NCBI GenBank assembly: GCA_900549015.1
Contig: URMH01000009.1
Coordinates: 10,360-74,359, forward strand
DNA from: an uncultured Blautia sp.
GTDB taxonomy: Bacteria; Bacillota; Clostridia; Lachnospirales; Lachnospiraceae
Reading direction: 5' to 3'
DNA length: 64,000 nt
Shown: positions 60,014-64,000 of the stretch, piece by piece
Layout: each line of letters starts with the position of its first letter
Position numbering within the stretch: position 1 is the first letter of the stretch
The notes under the pieces: model-generated
Databases searched by the model: none
What the model was told of the DNA's origin: nothing
The model's input: only the letters and a program-made list of their open reading frames with translations
Made by a program: the position numbers and the translations under genes

Positions 60014-60070
60014 ATTATACCTGCCATTTTTTCTAAAATCTGTGGACGTTTTTTCTTATTTAGGTGTACG
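60014..60070 (-). promoter_or_regulatory. Promoter of the sulfatase/ABC operon with AraC-type direct repeats
   Basis: Minus-strand TATAAT (60014-60019) has no good -35 box. Two copies of CGTnCAC lie upstream at 60042-60048 and 60064-60070, exactly 22 bp apart (two helical turns), at the position expected for activation by an AraC-family regulator such as YesN, encoded in the same locus. Inference. Confidence 0.55.
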
Positions 60071-60176
60071 ATTTTTCGTTTTTTATTCATTTACAACAAA
60101 TATGCAAAAAAAGAAGATATTTTTTCATTGGTTTTTTCTTCCAATTTTCACATCTTCTTTTCTATTTTATTATTTT

Positions 60177-61967
60177 TTATAATTCATCTTCCCACAGTCG
60201 GTATCTCTGTGTCACAATTACGACAGTGCCGCCGCCAGGTCTTTTCTCTGTATGAATGCCATATTCCTCTCCGTCCAGCAGACGGATTCTGTCATTCACA
60301 TTTACAAGCGCAATTCCAAATCCTTTATTTTTCGGAGTGCGGACACTTTTCACTTCTTTTCTGAACACACGGTTCATCTCTTCCCTTATTTCTTCTGTAA
60401 TCCCCACTCCGTCATCTTCCACATATATTTCCAGAACTTCCTTTTTGCGAAAAGCCCTGATATAGAGAACTCCCCTCTGTTCCTTCTTCTTCAAAATCCC
60501 GTGAATACAGGCATTTTCTACAAGCGGCTGAAGAAGAAGCTTTACTACCTGTGCATTTTCCGTATCTCTTTCAATCTCTGTTTTCAGCTCAATACAGTCT
60601 TCGTACCGGACATTCATAATGTCCACATACGCTTTCATGTGCTTTAATTCCTGTGTAAGAGGCACATACATATTTTTATTATTTACGCTGTACCGCATCA
60701 TTTCCGAGAGGTTTCTTGTGAGGAGTTCGATGGGCTCGATTTCCTCAATCTGTGCAATACAGTAAATATTATCCAGGGTATTATGAAGGAAATGAGGATT
60801 GATCTGCGACTGAAGCACGCGGATCTGTGCTTCCCGCTCTCTCACCTCGCTGATATACTGTCTTGCGCTTAAATCTTCAATCTCCCTCTTCATTCCCTGA
60901 AGAATACCTCTTATTTCTCCAACCTCATCTCCTTCCCCCTCGTCTATATGCTCCCCTTTTGCCATCTCGCCAGCCATTCTTCTTAAAAGCTCAACAGGAA
61001 ACAGCATTTTCCTGGAAAGAAATACTGCTGCTCCAATCCCTGCTGCGCCGCACACTGCAATAAAAATTTCCACATACATGGCAAGCTGATTTATATCCTG
61101 AAATAAGGTATCCTCCTTATCTGCCACAGTAAGAATCCAGTCGTAATTATCAAGACGCATACTTGTAAGAAGCGTACCGCTTCTCGATAACGTTCCTGTA
61201 TGCTCCATATTTTTCAGAATTTCACTTTTTATATCTTCAAAAGTTTCCGTATCTTCATATTTGTTCTTTCTTCCGGAGCTTTGCAGGATTTTCCCTTCTT
61301 TATTCATTAAAAAGAAACCGGCATTATCAGACAGCATTCTGTCAAGCATTTCCTGGATCGCAGAATATTTTACCGTCACCATAACAAAGGGCGGCAGACT
61401 TCCTTCTTTTACCGCGCCCTGCTTTCGTTTCACAAAACAGATCACCTGCTGTTTTTCCACATGTTCCGCCTTATATGTTTCTTCCATTGGTCCGAAAACC
61501 CTGCATGTAAAATTTTTCTCAGCCATTTGTGAAAAACAGGAGTTTTCCTCAAACTCATATCCTTTCTGCACTGCTCCGGAACCTACATAACGGTAATTCT
61601 CTTTGTCCTCGTAAACAATTACGCCTTCACAAATATTATAAAACCCGTTTCTGTAAATCGCGTCCTTGATTTTACTTTCAAATTCCAGCTCCCCTTTGAT
61701 TCTCAGAAATGCCTGCGGCTCTTCCTGATTTTCCACATACTCACCGGATATGGTAGTGAGAAGCTGATTCATCTGCACATACAACTCTTTAAATTCATAT
61801 TCCGCTTCCTGTAGCATTTTTATGTTGTATGCCACCCTCTGCTCTTTTACAAAAGAAATGCAGTAAGCATTAACGATGAACCACACAAGAAGAAGCGTTC
61901 CTGCAAGAATTACAAAAAATCCCAGAATGACTTTCAGGTAAATCGGCGGTTTTCGTTTATTCTTCAT
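60177..61967 (-). CDS. Sensor histidine kinase, YesM/LytS type
   Basis: 596 residues from ATG 61967 (CAGGAGCTTGATT; it overlaps the regulator end by 11 bp, with TTG 61973 as alternative). Two membrane helices (about 8-32 and 285-308) frame a dCache-like extracellular sensor of 250 residues, then a HAMP (FPVELLRRMAGEMAKGEHI), a His_kinase domain (REREAQIRVLQSQINPHFLHNTLDNIYCIAQIEE, conserved QxNPHFLxN) and an HATPase domain (GIALVNVNDRIRLLDGEEYG). It probably senses an extracellular sugar and controls the operon with the AraC-type regulator. Confidence 0.92.
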   Translation of the reverse strand: MKNKRKPPIYLKVILGFFVILAGTLLLVWFIVNAYCISFVKEQRVAYNIKMLQEAEYEFKELYVQMNQLLTTISGEYVENQEEPQAFLRIKGELEFESKIKDAIYRNGFYNICEGVIVYEDKENYRYVGSGAVQKGYEFEENSCFSQMAEKNFTCRVFGPMEETYKAEHVEKQQVICFVKRKQGAVKEGSLPPFVMVTVKYSAIQEMLDRMLSDNAGFFLMNKEGKILQSSGRKNKYEDTETFEDIKSEILKNMEHTGTLSRSGTLLTSMRLDNYDWILTVADKEDTLFQDINQLAMYVEIFIAVCGAAGIGAAVFLSRKMLFPVELLRRMAGEMAKGEHIDEGEGDEVGEIRGILQGMKREIEDLSARQYISEVREREAQIRVLQSQINPHFLHNTLDNIYCIAQIEEIEPIELLTRNLSEMMRYSVNNKNMYVPLTQELKHMKAYVDIMNVRYEDCIELKTEIERDTENAQVVKLLLQPLVENACIHGILKKKEQRGVLYIRAFRKKEVLEIYVEDDGVGITEEIREEMNRVFRKEVKSVRTPKNKGFGIALVNVNDRIRLLDGEEYGIHTEKRPGGGTVVIVTQRYRLWEDEL

Positions 61968-62733
61968 AATCAAGCTCCTGCCACTGGCGCGCCCTGTAAT
62001 CTGTAGGCGTCTCGCCTGTTACCTTCTTAAAAATTTTCATAAAATATCTCGGATCTTCATACCCCACTTCCATTGCAATATCGCTGATTTTTCTGTTTGT
62101 CTGAAGCATAAGTCCCGCAGAGCGTTCCACCCGCTCTCTCATAATATAATTTGTAAGGCTCACCCCTGCTGTTTTTGCAAACAGGCTGGAAAGATATGCT
62201 TCACTGATATGGTATTTTAAGGCAAATGTTTTTAAAGTATATTTCCCTGCACAGTTTTCTCCTATTTCTTTCATAATCCTCTTTACAATGTCATCGCCGC
62301 TTAAAATCTCCTTTTCCTGTTCTTCCACTTCTATGCTCACACAGGCTTTTTCTCCGTTTTCTGCGGCATATTCCTCTATCGCCTTCTCCACTACCTTATT
62401 CAAAACCTTTTTATCTACAGGCTTTAAAAGATAGTCCAGAGCTTTATATCCAAGCGCAGCTTTTACATAAGCAAAATCATCATAACCGGAGAGCATGATA
62501 AATTTTGTTTTTCTTTCTGTTTCATATAGTTTTCTGCATAACTCGCAGCTTGTCCCGCAGGGAAAACGAACGTCGGATACTACAATTTCCGGTCTTTCTT
62601 CCAGAAAAACAGCTTCCATTTCTGCAAGGCTTCCCGCTTCCAGGATTTCCTCAAAAGAATGCCCTCCCTGCTCAATCATTTTCCTTACGCCTTTTCGAAT
62701 CCACCTCTCATCATCTGCTACCAATAGCTTCAT
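61957..62733 (-). CDS. Response regulator with AraC-type DNA-binding domain (YesN-like)
   Basis: 258 residues. Receiver: ADDERWIRKGVRKMIEQ, D54 (IVVSDVRFPCG), KFIMLSGYDDFAYVKAALGYKALDYLLKPVDKKVLNKV. C-terminal HTH_18: YTLKTFALKYHISEAYLSSLFAKTAGVSLTNYIMRERVERSAGLMLQTNRKISDIAMEVGYEDPRYFMKIFKKVTGETPTDYR. Together with the kinase after it, it should activate the ABC/sulfatase operon, where direct repeats lie upstream of the -10. RBS GGGGGAATAAGAG. Confidence 0.94.
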   Translation of the reverse strand: MKLLVADDERWIRKGVRKMIEQGGHSFEEILEAGSLAEMEAVFLEERPEIVVSDVRFPCGTSCELCRKLYETERKTKFIMLSGYDDFAYVKAALGYKALDYLLKPVDKKVLNKVVEKAIEEYAAENGEKACVSIEVEEQEKEILSGDDIVKRIMKEIGENCAGKYTLKTFALKYHISEAYLSSLFAKTAGVSLTNYIMRERVERSAGLMLQTNRKISDIAMEVGYEDPRYFMKIFKKVTGETPTDYRARQWQELDYEE

Positions 62734-62758
62734 CTCTTATTCCCCCGTACTTCTCCTT

Positions 62759-63877
62759 TTAAATCTCTCCGCTTCCAATAAGCCATTCCATGCGCCCTAT
62801 GGCATATTGGAAAAATCCTTCGTATGCCTCACAAAAATATTGACGGCATTTTTCCCCTTCTCTTACCAGTTCTCTTCTGCAGCCCCCTCTGCACAGAGGA
62901 TAAACTCTGCATTCTCCACACCTGTCATCCCGTTTCTCCGCTTCCCTGAAAAAAGAAACCTTATCCGGAATCTCCGTCATACGCCTCATTTCCTTAAATG
63001 AAATCTCCGCCACATTTCCAATCCTGTATTCGTCCAGCACATAAAAATCACATGGATATACGTCTCCGTTTGCTTCCACAACATTCTGCATGGTGCACTT
63101 TCCGCACATGGAACATGCCTCCGGCGCTCCTCCTGACAAAACAGTGAGCCAGTTATCAAACTGCCTGATGTAACAGGCTTCCCCCTGTACTGTATCCTGA
63201 AACCATCTGTCAAATAAAACCTTTAAGGCATCTTCATATTGTTTTGGAGAAATGGAATAGGGATTGCTCCCCGGTCTTTCATTTAAGGCGTCCAGACAGG
63301 GAATATACTGCTGATATAAAAATCCCTGTTTTTTATAAAAATCGTAAATTTCCCCGGCTTTTTCTGCAGACTGCCCTGTCAAAACAGTAAGGATATTAAA
63401 AGGGATCTCTCTTTTCTTCAGTTGTTCAGCTACGGAAATCACTTTTAAAAAGGTCCCGTTTCCATATTGATCCTTCCTGTTTTCATCGTGCAATACTTCT
63501 GTTCCGTCCAGGGAAAGCCCTACCAGAAACGAATTTTCCTTAAAAAATAAAAACCAGTTATCATCAAGAAGCGTTCCGTTTGTCTGAATAGTATAGGCAA
63601 TCTGCTGTTTTTTATTTTTTCTTTTATTTACTTCTTCCGCAAAATCCTGAAACCATTTTAAGCCAGCAAGAACCGGCTCTCCTCCCTGAAAAGCGAAAAC
63701 ACAGCGTTCTTCTGCACTTGAAAGGGCATTTTCAATTAAATCACTTCTCGTCTCCGCGCTCATTATTCCATAATTTTTTATTTCCCGGCAGTTGCTTTCA
63801 TCTTCATAAAAACAATATCTGCATCTTAAATTACATGCAGAAGACGCAGGCTTTATTAATATCTGAAGCTGTTTCAT
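62759..63877 (-). CDS. Anaerobic sulfatase-maturating enzyme (radical SAM)
   Basis: 372 residues from ATG 63877 (AAGAGGTGTCAGCG upstream; the longer in-frame start lacks a site and would reach toward the tRNA). SAM cluster CNLRCRYC (C15, C19, C22), FAFQGGEPVLAG, TIQTNGTLLDDNW, VGLSLDGTEVLHDENRKD. Two auxiliary Fe-S clusters are provided by CSMCGKCTMQNVVEANGDVYPCDFYVLDEYRIGN and CGECRVYPLCRGGCRRELV...C. It oxidises the Cys of CxPSR sulfatases to formylglycine, here that of 55295-56788. Confidence 0.93.
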   Translation of the reverse strand: MKQLQILIKPASSACNLRCRYCFYEDESNCREIKNYGIMSAETRSDLIENALSSAEERCVFAFQGGEPVLAGLKWFQDFAEEVNKRKNKKQQIAYTIQTNGTLLDDNWFLFFKENSFLVGLSLDGTEVLHDENRKDQYGNGTFLKVISVAEQLKKREIPFNILTVLTGQSAEKAGEIYDFYKKQGFLYQQYIPCLDALNERPGSNPYSISPKQYEDALKVLFDRWFQDTVQGEACYIRQFDNWLTVLSGGAPEACSMCGKCTMQNVVEANGDVYPCDFYVLDEYRIGNVAEISFKEMRRMTEIPDKVSFFREAEKRDDRCGECRVYPLCRGGCRRELVREGEKCRQYFCEAYEGFFQYAIGRMEWLIGSGEI

Positions 63878-63914
63878 CGCTGACACCTCTTTTTTTATTT
63901 TTCCGGATATACAG

Positions 63915-63944
63915 AAAAAGCCCAGTACATTTACTGAGCTTTTT
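63915..63944 (-). terminator. Terminator after the tRNA
   Basis: aaaaagcccagta pairs with tactgagcttttt around CATT, three bases past the tRNA 3' end in the minus direction. Its A/T flanks suit either strand. Confidence 0.75.
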
Positions 63945-63946
63945 AA

Positions 63947-64000
63947 CAGGGGATGAGAGAATCGAACTCCCACCAAAGGTTTTGGAGACCCCTATCATAC
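63947..64000 (-). tRNA. trnW: tRNA-Trp (CCA), 5' part outside window
   Basis: The minus strand reads GGGGT-CTCCAAA-ACCTT as anticodon stem and loop (anticodon CCA), GGGAG-TTCGATT-CTCTC as T arm, then the acceptor strand ATCCCCT and discriminator G. The D arm and 5' acceptor strand lie beyond the window. Confidence 0.93.

Noticed and set aside
1..64000. CRISPR array, prophage or integrative element
   Set aside because: No regularly spaced repeats, integrase, relaxase or phage structural genes were seen.

Overview
The window is from a low-GC Gram-positive anaerobe, most likely a gut Lachnospiraceae (Clostridia). This rests on strong AGGAGG ribosome sites, oxygen-sensitive enzymes (radical SAM sulfatase maturase, tungsten aldehyde oxidoreductase, Fe-S serine dehydratase), a LanFEG peptide-resistance locus, and many Lachnospiraceae-type hypothetical families. 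The genus cannot be fixed from the sequence alone. Most genes lie on the minus strand in long, tightly coupled operons. No prophage or CRISPR array was seen.

Left end (1-7.1 kb). A DUF134-NifX fusion gene sits behind a promoter framed by a large inverted repeat. The flavin transferase apbE follows. Convergent to it is a reduced Rnf-like operon (rnfC-rnfD-rnfG-like-rnfA/E-like) whose FMN-binding subunit carries an extra FMN-type domain, so ApbE and its probable substrate are neighbours. A transaldolase-type aldolase gene comes next.

Accessory island (7.1-13.75 kb). Two pieces of one broken MATE transporter gene lie 5.6 kb apart on opposite strands. Between them are an ECF sigma factor with its DUF4179 partner, a dead transposase remnant, and a large SF2 helicase with a C-terminal PD-(D/E)XK nuclease signature. 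The helicase is interrupted by two homopolymer frameshifts, one of which is a canonical U UUU UUG slippery heptamer. The arrangement looks like an insertion plus an inversion, and the helicase-nuclease is the best candidate here for an undescribed defence gene.

13.8-27.9 kb. A DUF5714-arsenate reductase fusion, an intact MATE transporter, two acetyltransferases and a hemerythrin precede a nine-gene antimicrobial-peptide resistance operon. This holds LanF, two permeases, regulator, kinase, a second regulator, a second ABC pair and a second kinase. An inverted repeat swallows the lanF ribosome site. A YitT-type membrane protein and malic enzyme lie upstream.

27.9-37.7 kb. A tungsten operon: aldehyde:ferredoxin oxidoreductase, MoaD, MoeB/ThiF, MoaA, the TupABC tungstate importer, MoeA, a MoeA-periplasmic-binding fusion and a MOSC protein. 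It is headed by a sigma-A promoter and a short leader matching the molybdenum/tungsten-cofactor riboswitch, apparently in its tungsten-type form without P3.

37.8-54.3 kb. Mostly housekeeping genes: topoisomerase III, MutY, SfsA, phosphoglycerate mutase, L,D-transpeptidase and serine dehydratase. Among them are an orphan response regulator, a PAP2 phosphatase and several small membrane proteins.

54.5-64 kb. A deacetylase, then a sulfated-glycan locus: cytosolic sulfatase, sugar-binding protein, two permeases, a YesMN-type two-component system and the anaerobic sulfatase-maturing enzyme. The window ends in a partial tRNA-Trp.
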